Assembly: GCA_963832965.1 (NCBI GenBank) | Contig: CAWHVW010000005.1 | Span: forward strand, 682,001-746,000 | DNA: 64,000 bases | Direction: 5' to 3' | Source of the DNA: CAWACP01 sp963832965 | GTDB lineage: Bacteria; Acidobacteriota; Terriglobia; Bryobacterales; Bryobacteraceae | In this document: piece after piece, positions 9,802 through 17,684 of the stretch | How positions within the stretch are numbered: position 1 is the first letter of the stretch | How the letters are laid out: every line of letters starts with the position of its first letter | Translations under genes and position numbers: made by a program | Notes under the pieces: model-generated | The model's database searches: none | Seen by the model: only the letters and a program-made list of their open reading frames with translations | What the model was told of the DNA's origin: nothing

Positions 9802-10470
9802 TCAGAAGGCCCTCGAACGCCCACCGACGCGGTTGGCAAACCAGATGACCGCCAGCGACACGGCCGAAATAACCAGCACCAGCGTGCGAGCCAGGGCCCC
9901 GTTACCCGATTCGACAGCGTCGTAGATAGCCACGGCCACGGTCTGGGTGCGGCCGGGAATATTGCCGGCGAACATGATGGTGACGCCGAAATCGCCGAGC
10001 GAGCGCGCGAAGGCCAGGGCGGAGGCGGCGAGGATAGAGCGGCGGGCCAGCGGCAGGGTGACCCGCGCGAACGTAAGAAGCTCCGTCGCACCGAGGCTGC
10101 GCGCGGCGCGCTCATAGGAATGGTCCACGCTTTCGAAGGCGGCGCGCGCGGACTTCACCAGCAACGGCATGGCGTGCAGGAACGCGGCCACCACCGCGGC
10201 CTGCCAGGTGAACACGAGCGGCGCGCCGAACAGCCACTCGTACACGCGGCCAAACGGGGTGGCGCGGCCCAGCAGAACCAGCAGGTAATAGCCGAGCACG
10301 GTGGGCGGCAGGACGAGCGGGAGGGTAACCGCCGCGTCCAGCAGTTCCCGGCCGCGGAACTCGCGATTGGCCAGCAGCCAGGCTACCCACAGGCCGATCC
10401 CGACAGCCGCGGCGGTGGAGCAGGCCGCGACCCTGAGACTGAGCCAGAGCGGGAACCAGTCGATGGCCAC
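9802..10470 (-). CDS. modB: molybdate ABC transporter permease ModB
   Basis: 222 residues with a GTG start. Five to six hydrophobic segments are visible. The cytoplasmic EAA-type coupling loop is SYERAARSLGATELLTFARV, followed by TLPLARRSILA, the ModB pattern for docking to ModC. The N-terminal WLSLRVA and the loop LPLVLPPTVLGYYLL are typical of ModB. It is followed four bases later by modC. No modA-like periplasmic binding protein is adjacent on either side, so the binding subunit must be elsewhere or absent. A short palindrome (CGTTTC-CC-GAAACG, 10487-10500) lies just upstream of the start and could be an operator. Confidence 0.85.
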   Translation of the reverse strand: MAIDWFPLWLSLRVAACSTAAAVGIGLWVAWLLANREFRGRELLDAAVTLPLVLPPTVLGYYLLVLLGRATPFGRVYEWLFGAPLVFTWQAAVVAAFLHAMPLLVKSARAAFESVDHSYERAARSLGATELLTFARVTLPLARRSILAASALAFARSLGDFGVTIMFAGNIPGRTQTVAVAIYDAVESGNGALARTLVLVISAVSLAVIWFANRVGGRSRAF

Positions 10471-10542
10471 TTCCTATAAGAGTACCCGTTTCCCGAAACG
10501 CCGGAGAGGGGATTTGTTTTGGGGAGTTTTACCGCACGCCGT

Positions 10543-10571
10543 TTGACCAGGACCCGGTTGGCCCATACACT
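10543..10571 (+). promoter_or_regulatory. predicted sigma-70 promoter of the hicBA pair
   Basis: A -35 hexamer TTGACC (10543-10548) is separated by exactly 17 bp from a -10 hexamer TACACT (10566-10571). The hicB ATG is at 10594, giving a predicted leader of roughly 15 bases. The match is by eye. Confidence 0.55.
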
Positions 10572-10593
10572 ACAAGTGAAGTCGGCTTGCCCG

Positions 10594-10836
10594 ATGAAAA
10601 CGTACTCGTTCAAAGTCGTTGTCGAACCGGACGAAGGCGGCTACCACGCCTTCTGTCCAGCGCTACGCCACCTTGGTGCGGTGACACAGGGCGCAAGCGA
10701 AGGGGAAGCGCTAAGAAATATCAACGAGGTGGTTCGGATGATCGTCGAGGAACTCCGCGAGGACGGTGAGACTCTTCCCGCGGCTTCCGACGACACGGAG
10801 ATCCTCGATGGTGCGCGGGTAGCAGTGACGGTTTAG
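10594..10836 (+). CDS. hicB: HicB-family antitoxin
   Basis: 80 residues from ATG 10594. The N-terminal half matches the HicB partial RNase H-like fold: TYSFKVVVEPDEGGYHAFCP, then LGAVTQGASEGEALRNINE, with the usual tail of acidic helix (IVEELREDGETLP). It lacks a long C-terminal DNA-binding extension, as in the minimal HicB class. A HicA-like reading frame begins 10 bp after the stop, so this is a HicB-first operon. It would bind and neutralise the HicA mRNA interferase. Because the adjacent hicA is frameshifted, the antitoxin may now be an orphan. Confidence 0.82.
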   Translation: MKTYSFKVVVEPDEGGYHAFCPALRHLGAVTQGASEGEALRNINEVVRMIVEELREDGETLPAASDDTEILDGARVAVTV

Positions 10837-10845
10837 CCGGCTCTG

Positions 10846-11101
10846 ATGGAAATCGATTTCTCCCGGGTGCGGGCGCTCACCGCCGGTGAGATCATTCGCG
10901 CGCTGCTTGCGGACGGTTTTGTCGAACGGAAGAGCAACGCCGGAAAGCCACCGGCGGTTTCGGCACGACGACGGCCGGCGGGTGACCGTTCCGTTTCACG
11001 GTTCAAACACGACATTTGTGCCGAAGACCCCGCGGAGCATACTCGGCGAACCAGCCCACTGGACGGCCAGCGATCTGAAGCGGCTGAGACTTGTCAGGTG
11101 A
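10846..11101 (+). pseudogene. hicA: HicA-family mRNA interferase toxin, interrupted by a one-base insertion
   Basis: The first frame starts at ATG 10846 and encodes an N-terminal HicA helix (EIIRALLADGFVERKSNAG). It then runs into nonsense. The +1 frame carries the rest of a HicA fold: SHRRFRHDDGRRVTVPFHG, then TPRSIL, then a final helix to a stop at 11101. Removing one A from the run at 10944-10946 joins the halves as NAG-SHRRFRH, including the catalytic G-S-H-x-x-x motif. The repaired product would be 84 residues, normal for HicA. Either the toxin is inactivated (which would leave hicB under no selection) or the extra A is a sequence error. Confidence 0.78.
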
Positions 11102-11163
11102 GGCGGACGCTGATTCCCGCCGAAACTGCTGGCCAACGGCGAGTTTTGGGGCCGAGTGTGGCG

Positions 11164-12204
11164 TTACCGGTTTGAATCCTGGTTTACCACGCGGGGCCCG
11201 TCGTCCAGACCGTAGATTGCCGGTTTGGTTTGCAGCGGGACGCTGGCGTCACGCACGGGAAGATATCGCGACGCCTTAACCAAAGCCGCCAGGCGCTCGC
11301 CAACGGGGCCGGCGGCGATCCTGCCGAACTTCGCCTGCACTTCATCGGCCTCCATGGCCATTCTGAGGTGCAGGGCGTTGCCTTCGAGCGTTGCGTTGCC
11401 GAGCCTGCTCTGCCACATCCGGAGCGTGCGCTCGTCGGGCATTCCGTTGAACTCGAAGGCCACGTCGCTGATCAGGCGGTCGCGGACGGAGACGATTAAC
11501 GAAAATCGTTTCACGCCCGCGCTCAGCAGTTGTGGACCGATGAGCCCGGCGGATCCGACGGCCCAGAACTCGCTGCTGGCCTGCCGCTCCTCAGCCAGAC
11601 GCGTCAACTCAGACGGCGGGACCTTCATGTTGATGCGGCGGACCGCGTCGTCCACGGCGCCGGCAGTTCCCACCAGCATCGCGTTGCCGGAAATGGGCAC
11701 CGCTTTCCAGCCCGCTTCGGGCGCGGGAAGAGTGGAATCGGCGACGGCGCCGGTGACCATCACCACCACCTGGTTGCCGCGGGCGGAGAACGCCACCTGG
11801 TCTACGCCGGCAAGGCCGTCAAAGATCTTCTGCAGGTCCGCATCGGTGAGACCCTGGCGCGCGCCCAGTTGCGAGATCAGGCTGCGCGCGAGAGGCGAGG
11901 CCGCGAGACTGCTGAAATTGAATCCCACGAGAACATCCGGAAAAGGGTCCGCGAATCGCCAGTCGATGCCTCCGACGACGATCATGGCGGGCGCCGCGCC
12001 TCGCTGCGTCGAGGAGAATGAGTGGCCGGTGACAACGCTTCGCGGGGCCGCGGACGGCGGCGCCGGCTTTACGGCGAACTCGTGCCCGGGGCAATAGGGC
12101 GCCGCGGGATTCTTGAAGCAGGCATCCTGCCAGCTAAAGCGCTGCTGGCCGCAGAGACTGGCCGCACACAGGGCACCCAGGGCGAGTATTCGCATCATCC
12201 TCAT
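11164..12204 (-). CDS. secreted hypothetical protein
   Basis: 346 residues. Several starts are possible (Met 1, 3 and 4). The N-terminus RILALGALCAASLCG is a signal peptide, possibly with a lipobox-like Cys. A low-complexity Pro/Ala linker follows, then an alpha/beta body of about 260 residues with repeated hydrophobic strands (MIVVGGIDWRF, VVVMVTGAV, RFSLIVSVRDRLISDVAFEF). Similar low-conservation exported proteins are common in Solibacter-type genomes, but I recognise no domain. It is convergent with the HicBA pair and divergent from the Phd/RelE pair, so it is probably monocistronic. Confidence 0.7.
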   Translation of the reverse strand: MRMMRILALGALCAASLCGQQRFSWQDACFKNPAAPYCPGHEFAVKPAPPSAAPRSVVTGHSFSSTQRGAAPAMIVVGGIDWRFADPFPDVLVGFNFSSLAASPLARSLISQLGARQGLTDADLQKIFDGLAGVDQVAFSARGNQVVVMVTGAVADSTLPAPEAGWKAVPISGNAMLVGTAGAVDDAVRRINMKVPPSELTRLAEERQASSEFWAVGSAGLIGPQLLSAGVKRFSLIVSVRDRLISDVAFEFNGMPDERTLRMWQSRLGNATLEGNALHLRMAMEADEVQAKFGRIAAGPVGERLAALVKASRYLPVRDASVPLQTKPAIYGLDDGPRVVNQDSNR

Positions 12205-12350
12205 GGGTCGATTTTGCGGGCTTTCGTGGGTGCGTTGGAATCAGGCGTAAGCCTGAGTGGACGGTGAACGGTACGGTTTCCGTGGGTCCGATTTCCTAAG
12301 AGACCGGGGTTTCCAGCCGGCGACGCGCGTCACGGCAAGCTCGAAAGCAC

Positions 12351-12356
12351 TATACT
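12351..12356 (+). promoter_or_regulatory. predicted -10 box of the Phd/RelE-type operon
   Basis: TATACT lies 20 bases before the GTG start of the antitoxin gene. No convincing -35 is visible 17 bp upstream. A weak AGGA at 12363-12366 could serve as ribosome-binding site. Confidence 0.4.
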
Positions 12357-12376
12357 TCAATCAGGATTAATCAATA

Positions 12377-12691
12377 GTGATCAAACCAGGGACAACCACG
12401 GTAAACCGTCTTCCCATAACCAAAGCGCGCATAAACCTCGGCCAGGTGGTGAAGCGCGCGCACCTCAACAAGGAGTATTTCATCCTCGAGAAAGATGGCA
12501 TTCCTGTCGCCGGGATCATGGGCGCCGATGAAATGGAGGAGTATCTCGAACTGCGCGATCCTGCGATCCGCGAGCAGATCAGGAAGAGCAATGAGGATAT
12601 CGCGGCCGGCCGGACCCGTCCGGCGGCGGACTTGCTCGCGGAACCGCGGACGGCGAGGGCCGCCAGACCGAAGCGCTCCGCGAAGCGATGA
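12377..12691 (+). CDS. type II toxin-antitoxin antitoxin, Phd/YefM family
   Basis: 104 residues with a GTG start. The fold begins with VNRLPITKARINLGQVVKRA, the Phd/YefM pattern for DNA-binding dimers. It continues with EYFILEKDGIPVAGIMGADE and a helix EEYLELRD. The C-terminus is a basic, Ala/Arg-rich disordered tail that would bind the toxin. The stop overlaps the toxin start in ATGA, so the two are translationally coupled. The family normally represses its own promoter; the TATACT box upstream is the likely target area. Confidence 0.82.
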   Translation: MIKPGTTTVNRLPITKARINLGQVVKRAHLNKEYFILEKDGIPVAGIMGADEMEEYLELRDPAIREQIRKSNEDIAAGRTRPAADLLAEPRTARAARPKRSAKR

Positions 12692-12972
12692 ACGGTTTCG
12701 ATGTTCGCGCGACCGGGCACTTCGAACGCACCCTGAAAAAGCTCTCGCGGGCCCATCCGACCGTCCGTGGCGAGTACGAGGCCGTTCTCACGATTCTCGG
12801 GGAAGATCCGCATAATCGGACTCGCCGACACCCCATCAAGAAGCTGGAAGGAGTCGCGGCCGGCGAGGGTCAGTACCGGATCAGGATGCGCAGGTTCCGA
12901 TTTATTTACGATATTGACGCACACGCTGTTTTCCTCAAGGCATGCGCCTTGCGCAGAGAGGATACCTATTGA
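12688..12972 (+). CDS. type II toxin, RelE/ParE family
   Basis: 94 residues overlapping the antitoxin by four bases. The sequence has the small alpha/beta RelE pattern: an N-terminal strand (FDVRATGHFERTLKKL), a helix hairpin (HPTVRGEYEAVLTILGEDP), then HPIKKLEGVAAGEGQYRIRM and RFRFIYDIDAHAVFLKACALRRE. The Lys/Arg positions fit RelE-like ribosome-dependent RNases (K-L-x-G, YRIR and a terminal R-x-D-x-Y). It is intact, unlike the nearby hicA. Whether it is a RelE-type RNase or a ParE-type gyrase poison is not decidable here. Confidence 0.84.
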   Translation: MNGFDVRATGHFERTLKKLSRAHPTVRGEYEAVLTILGEDPHNRTRRHPIKKLEGVAAGEGQYRIRMRRFRFIYDIDAHAVFLKACALRREDTY

Positions 12973-13044
12973 GGCTGACTGTTACAGCGAATCGGTTCCT
13001 CGACCCGGGCGAGCCTGCCCGCTATCCTAGGGTGGTAACCGCCC

Positions 13045-14070
13045 ATGTTTCCCGACTTTTTCGGCAATCGCGAGACGGCCGCCGCGCTGTTCGCTCTTAC
13101 GCAACAGGAGCGCATTCCGCAGACCATCCTTTTGGACGGCCCGGAAGGGATCGGCAAAGCCACAATCGCGCGCCGGTTTGCCGCCGCGCTGCTCGGCCGC
13201 GCGGAACGCATCGAGCAGGACGATCTCAGCCTTGCCGCCAACCTGGCCGTCGTCGCCGACCGCGAAAAGTGGACCGCCGACAAGCGCAACGACGATCCGC
13301 TGTTCTTCGCCACGTATTCGGACTTCGTCACCTTTCCGCCCGACGGCCCGCTGCGGCAGATTTCCATCCAGCAGATGCGCGCGTTGAAAGACCAGGCGCG
13401 GCTGAATCCCCTTCATGGCAACCGGCGCGTCTTCCTGATCGACCATATCGACCGCGCCAACGAGCAGGCCGCCAACTCGCTGCTGAAGACGCTCGAAGAG
13501 CCGCCCGCGCACCTTATCGTTTTCCTGACCGCCGAGAATCCGTACGACTTGCTGCCCACCATCCGCTCACGTTCGGTGTCGTTCCATCTGGCCCCGCTGG
13601 CCGATGAGGAGATGGAGGAGTTCGCACGCGCCCGCGGCCTCACCGATTTGCGGAGGCGCGTCGCCCTGGCCGATGGCAGCCCGGGCCTGGCCGTTTTGCT
13701 GGATCTGGAGGCGTACGATCAGCGGCGCGGCAGCATGTTGAAGCTGCTGGAAGTGGCCTCCGGCCGCGCACCGTTTTCGGAGTGGCTGAAGGACGCCGAA
13801 TCGATTGCCGCGCGCCGCGACAAACTGGACGCGTACCTGACCGTGTTGTACGTGCTCCTCGAAGACGTGTTGCTGGCCTCCCGCCATCCGGAGCGCGTGC
13901 GCAACCACGATCTCGCGGACCGGCTGCGCACTCTCTCCGCCGCGGTGAGCTTCGAGTGGCTGGACACGGCTGTCCGCAAAGTGGATGAGCTTTCCGAGCT
14001 GGTGCGCCGCAACATCCAGAAGAGCATCGCATTTGACGCCCTGGCGATGGAATTGAGGCGGATTTCGTAA
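13045..14070 (+). CDS. holB: DNA polymerase III subunit delta' (clamp loader)
   Basis: 341 residues. It starts with FPDFFGNRETAAAL and has a P-loop-like GPEGIGKATIARRF, a RuvA/B-type Walker B (VFLIDHIDRANEQAANSLLK), then TLEEPPAHLIVFLTAEN and the sensor 1/SRC-like TIRSRSVSFHL. These identify the AAA+ clamp-loader family, delta' branch. The cysteine-rich zinc module usual in bacterial delta' is missing: the region after the P-loop (about residues 50-110) has no Cys. The C-terminal collar domain is helical. It follows the toxin gene after 72 bp but is probably transcribed independently. Confidence 0.9.
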   Translation: MFPDFFGNRETAAALFALTQQERIPQTILLDGPEGIGKATIARRFAAALLGRAERIEQDDLSLAANLAVVADREKWTADKRNDDPLFFATYSDFVTFPPDGPLRQISIQQMRALKDQARLNPLHGNRRVFLIDHIDRANEQAANSLLKTLEEPPAHLIVFLTAENPYDLLPTIRSRSVSFHLAPLADEEMEEFARARGLTDLRRRVALADGSPGLAVLLDLEAYDQRRGSMLKLLEVASGRAPFSEWLKDAESIAARRDKLDAYLTVLYVLLEDVLLASRHPERVRNHDLADRLRTLSAAVSFEWLDTAVRKVDELSELVRRNIQKSIAFDALAMELRRIS

Positions 14071-14101
14071 TACAACCGCGCGTGCCGCCGATAAGAGCGG
14101 C

Positions 14102-15817
14102 GTGATCAAGCTCTTCTTGTTGGCCCTCGCTCTGGGCGGCGGCGTATTCGCACAGGCTCCCCTCACGGCTTCGGCTTCTCCGAATGCGGTGAAATTCGTT
14201 TACCAGCTCGGTTCCACGACGCTGCCGGCCGCGCAGAGCGTTTCGCTGCGCGGCAGCGCGGGAACGCCCGCTTACACCGTCAGTACCGTTGATCCGTGGG
14301 TGACATGCACGCCCACCACCGGCGCGCTACCGGCCACGGTGAGCGTCCAGGTGAACCCGAACGGCCTGCCCGCTGACACTTATACGTCCATCGTGAGCGT
14401 TCAGGTGGCCGGCATCGTACTTCCGGTGCAGATCTCCGTGACGCTGGTGGTTTCGCTCGCCTCGGGAGGCCTGACCCTGAACCCCACTACCGTCTCCATG
14501 ACCATGCCGCCCTCGCCGCAAATGGCCACGGTGCAGGCGTTCGCGGCCAACGTGCCGGTTTCGTTTACGGCCAGTTCCGCGAATGCGTGGCTCACCATCT
14601 CGCCCACCATCGGGATCGTGCTGCCTGGCGCGCCGGTCACGTTTACAGTGACGGTGGATTCCAGCACGCTGGCCCCGCAGAGCACCGTCTACAACGGCAA
14701 AGTGACCATTGTCAGCTCGGGCGCCGGGACCACTACGAAATCCCAGGTCCTTACCGTGGCGGTGACGGTGCAATCGTCGGCGCCGACAATTACCAGCATC
14801 TGGCCGCCGTCAATACCGGTGGGCTCCGCCAACACGGAACTGACTATCACCGGAACGAACTTCTATAAAGCCACCACGATGAGCGTTACCGGGCTCACCG
14901 CGGCCCTCAAGCCGACCGTGCTCGACTCCACGCATCTGGACGTTACCATCCCCTCCAATGTGTTGCAGGCACCGTCGACGCTGACCCTTACCGTCAGCAA
15001 TCCGGCGCCGGGAGGCAGCGCGAGCGCGACCGAGAGCGTCAGCAATGCGCCCACGGTCGGCGCGGTGCTCAATTCGGCCAGCTACGACGCGACGGCCATT
15101 AGTCCTGGGGAGCTGGTGGCGTTGTTCGGCATCAATATGGGTCCCATGCCGCCCCTCACCATGACGGAGAATGTCAATCCCGGCTTTGTAGACACTACGC
15201 TGGGTGGTGTTTCGGTGCTGATCGACGGGCAGGCCGCTCCGCTCATCTACGTGAGTGGCACGCAGGTGAACCTGCAGGTGCCCTACGAGGTTACGCTGGG
15301 CGCGAACAAGAGTCTGGTATTGACGTACGGGGCCGCGAGTTCGACGTTTACGGTAACCATCCAGGCCGGCGATCCGGGCCTTTTCACCGCGAACGGCTCA
15401 GGCATCGGGCCGGTGGCTGCCATCAATGCCCACACCGTGGGAGCGGTGATTCAGTGGAGCCTGAACGCCATCGCCACGCCCGCGCATACCGGCGATGTGG
15501 TCGAGTTGTACCTGACCGGCGAAGGCGCTTATGCTGATCCGACGATTATTCCCGAGCCAACCGGGTTCATCGTTCCGCTCACGCTCAGCCCGCTGCCGCA
15601 GGACATGCCGTATCCCACGGTAACCATCGACGGCCTTCCCGCAACCGTTCAATATGCCGGCCCCGTGCCCGGCTGCATCATGGGGATTCTGCAGATGAAC
15701 GTCCAGATTCCGGCGGTGACCGACGACGGCGCGGTGCCTTTGGTTATCATGTTTGGCGTCGCTCCGAACCCGACGTTTACCACGCAGGCGGGCGCTACGC
15801 TGTACGTCCACCAGTAG
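14102..15817 (+). CDS. secreted beta-sandwich protein with BACON-like, IPT/TIG and Solibacter TIGR03437 C-terminal domains
   Basis: 571 residues with a GTG start. The signal peptide is followed by two BACON-like repeats (about 25-115 and 120-225, with WVTCTPTTG and WLTISPTIG). An IPT/TIG domain follows (about 228-315, PTITSIWPPSIPVGSANTEL). The C-terminal region of about 235 residues contains VLNSASYDATAISPGELVALFG, IYVSGTQVNLQVPYEV and GEGAYADP, which is the TIGR03437 signature known mainly from Candidatus Solibacter. The domain is thought to be a surface or adhesion-associated module; no function is proven. The 3' end is duplicated downstream in tandem (see the repeat at 15784). Confidence 0.87.
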   Translation: MIKLFLLALALGGGVFAQAPLTASASPNAVKFVYQLGSTTLPAAQSVSLRGSAGTPAYTVSTVDPWVTCTPTTGALPATVSVQVNPNGLPADTYTSIVSVQVAGIVLPVQISVTLVVSLASGGLTLNPTTVSMTMPPSPQMATVQAFAANVPVSFTASSANAWLTISPTIGIVLPGAPVTFTVTVDSSTLAPQSTVYNGKVTIVSSGAGTTTKSQVLTVAVTVQSSAPTITSIWPPSIPVGSANTELTITGTNFYKATTMSVTGLTAALKPTVLDSTHLDVTIPSNVLQAPSTLTLTVSNPAPGGSASATESVSNAPTVGAVLNSASYDATAISPGELVALFGINMGPMPPLTMTENVNPGFVDTTLGGVSVLIDGQAAPLIYVSGTQVNLQVPYEVTLGANKSLVLTYGAASSTFTVTIQAGDPGLFTANGSGIGPVAAINAHTVGAVIQWSLNAIATPAHTGDVVELYLTGEGAYADPTIIPEPTGFIVPLTLSPLPQDMPYPTVTIDGLPATVQYAGPVPGCIMGILQMNVQIPAVTDDGAVPLVIMFGVAPNPTFTTQAGATLYVHQ

Positions 15818-16012
15818 CGTGAGGAACGCGGCTGTCGCCGCGTGTCCGTTAAGCCTTTGGCTACCATGTTTGGCGCTGCAGGCGGGCGCTACGCTGTACG
15901 TCCACCAATAGCGCCAGGAACGCGGCTGTCGCCGCGTGTCCGTTAAGCCTTTGGTTATTACGTTTGGCGCTGCAGGCGGGCGCTACGCTGTACGTCCATC
16001 AGCTAAATTCGG
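15784..16012 (+). repeat. 94-bp tandem repeat derived from the 3' end of the preceding gene
   Basis: Two full copies (15784-15877, 15878-15971) and a partial third copy (15972 to about 16012) have a period of exactly 94 bp. The copies differ at only about nine positions. Each begins with the last codons and stop of the TIGR03437 gene (GCAGGCGGGCGCTACGCTGT and onward) and contains a perfect hairpin ACGCGGC-TGTC-GCCGCGT. Part of the unit (CCTTTGG through TTTGGCG) also matches the coding sequence at 15737-15760. The hairpin could act as a terminator-like stem, but it has no T-run. Confidence 0.9.
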
Positions 16013-16030
16013 TGCTTGATATGATGGCCG

Positions 16031-16954
16031 ATGCTTCCCTTCAAGCTCGTCTGGCATCCCGGCTACGACCTGAACCTTGGCGAGCATGTCTTTCCATCGA
16101 AGAAATTCCGCCTGATCCACGACCGACTGCTGTTCGAGCGCTTCGCCGAGGAAGGCGATTTCATGCAACCCGACCCGGCCAGCGACGAGGATATTCTTCT
16201 GGTGCACGAGGCCGGCTGGGTCAACCGCCTCAGAACCGGCACCCTCGGGTACGCGGAGCTGATGAAGCTGGAGATCCCGTATTCCCGCCAGATGGTGGAA
16301 GCGTTCTGGCTGGCCGCGGGCGGGTCCATTCTGGCCGCGCGTAACGCGCTGCGGGACGGTATCGGTTTCAACGTGGGCGGCGGCTTTCATCATGCTTTCG
16401 CGGATCACGGCGAGGGGTTTTGCGCCATCCATGACGTGGCCGTGGCGATTCGCAAGCTGCAGGCGGAAGGGGCCATTCGGACGGCTATGGTGGTGGATTG
16501 CGACGTGCATCAGGGGAACGGCACGGCGGGCATTTTCGCAACCGACGACACGGTGTTCACGATTTCACTGCATCAGTTGAATAATTATCCGAGCGAGAAA
16601 CCACCGTCGAATATCGACGTGGATCTGGCGGACCGTACCACCGATGGCGAATACCTTTCCGCTCTCGAAGATGCTCTCGACCGCGGGTTTCAGGCCTTCC
16701 GCCCCGACTTGTTGATGTACATCGCCGGCGCAGATCCTTATCGCGAAGATCAACTCGGTGGCCTGGCGCTGACCGAGGCCGGTCTGAAACAGCGCGACAT
16801 TCTGGTGATGCAGCGGGCCCGCGACGCCGGGACGCCGGTGGCCATCGGCCTGGCGGGCGGATACGCCTGGGACACCGGCGACACGGTGACCATCCACTGC
16901 AATACGGCCCAAGCTGCCCGCGAGGTGCTCTCGCCCCAATGCGGCGGCGCGTAG
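16031..16954 (+). CDS. histone deacetylase-family hydrolase (AcuC/class IV-like)
   Basis: 307 residues. The zinc hydrolase motifs are clear: GGGFHHAFADHGEGFCAIHD (paired active-site His), VVDCDVHQGNGTA (metal-binding Asp and His), and AGADPYREDQLGGLALT (third metal Asp). The length fits bacterial class IV-like deacetylases. Members remove acetyl groups from acetoin-related proteins, polyamines or unknown small molecules; the substrate here is unknown. A TATGAT box (16020-16025) ends five bases before the ATG and no ribosome-binding site is visible, suggesting a leaderless transcript. It is convergent with the lipoprotein gene. Confidence 0.88.
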   Translation: MLPFKLVWHPGYDLNLGEHVFPSKKFRLIHDRLLFERFAEEGDFMQPDPASDEDILLVHEAGWVNRLRTGTLGYAELMKLEIPYSRQMVEAFWLAAGGSILAARNALRDGIGFNVGGGFHHAFADHGEGFCAIHDVAVAIRKLQAEGAIRTAMVVDCDVHQGNGTAGIFATDDTVFTISLHQLNNYPSEKPPSNIDVDLADRTTDGEYLSALEDALDRGFQAFRPDLLMYIAGADPYREDQLGGLALTEAGLKQRDILVMQRARDAGTPVAIGLAGGYAWDTGDTVTIHCNTAQAAREVLSPQCGGA

Positions 16955-16963
16955 GCGGATTGC

Positions 16964-17584
16964 TTACTGGAGACTCTCGGCGAGATCGCGGGACAGCAGC
17001 TCGGCTCGTTCGGCCAGGCTGCGCGAGGAAACCAGATCGGTTTTCCGGCGCTCCTCCGCCTGGGCTATAAACGTTTCCACCTGTGAGGCCATTCTTTGTT
17101 GCGCCTCGGTCAGTTTGGAGTTGCGCGCCTTTTGGAGATTGGCCCGGGCGCGGTCCAGGGAATCGTGAATGTGCGCTTCGTAGTCGCGCCGCTGATCGTC
17201 GCTGAGCATCTGGCCGAGCTGCGGAACCGTCGATGCCGCAGGCTCCTGCGCTGGAGGCGTGGCGGGTGCGCCTGCTTGCGTCCCGGCGCCCGGCGTGGCC
17301 TCGGTGTCCGGCCTGGGTGGCTTCTTCGGAGTTTTCCGCTTCTTCTTCGGCGGTCCTGGCATCTTCGTTTCGGTCACCGCCGGCGGTGGCGCCACCGTGG
17401 TTCCGCTTTGTCCCGGGGGAATCACTGGCGGTGGCGGTGGCGGAGGGGGCGCCTTCTCAGGCACCTGAACGGTTACCGCCGGGGGAACCATGACGGGCGG
17501 CGGGGGTTTCTTGTGGCGGCAGGAACAACAGACGACGGCGGCAAACAGTGCCACCACCGCTGCCCGGTTTGTATGCGCTGTCAT
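16964..17584 (-). CDS. proline-rich lipoprotein with C-terminal helical domain
   Basis: 206 residues. The N-terminus AAVVALFAAVVCCSC ends in Cys-rich residues suitable as a lipobox. Residues about 25-115 are low-complexity Pro/Lys (PPPPPPPPVIPPG, PPKKKRKTPKKPPRP), a likely periplasm-spanning linker. Residues about 118-206 form charged amphipathic helices (LTEAQQRMASQVETFIAQAE). The gene follows the sensor kinase at 17685-19571 on the same strand by about 100 bp, so it may be the last gene of the NtrC-type two-component operon and could serve as an accessory periplasmic component. No family is recognised. Confidence 0.72.
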   Translation of the reverse strand: MTAHTNRAAVVALFAAVVCCSCRHKKPPPPVMVPPAVTVQVPEKAPPPPPPPPVIPPGQSGTTVAPPPAVTETKMPGPPKKKRKTPKKPPRPDTEATPGAGTQAGAPATPPAQEPAASTVPQLGQMLSDDQRRDYEAHIHDSLDRARANLQKARNSKLTEAQQRMASQVETFIAQAEERRKTDLVSSRSLAERAELLSRDLAESLQ

Positions 17585-17684
17585 GGGAAGTTTGCCGCCT
17601 TCAAAAGCGCATAAAGCTCCAGGCGGCCCCCGTGAAGAGGTAAATCACCTGCTCATCGCCCGGCATCCGTCTTCCACCCGTTGT

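Noticed and set aside
9798..10115. upstream extension of the modC frame
   Set aside because: It is a shadow of modB; the ABC domain starts at 9797.
15784..16012. Tandem repeats as a CRISPR array
   Set aside because: Repeats abut without spacers and derive from coding sequence.
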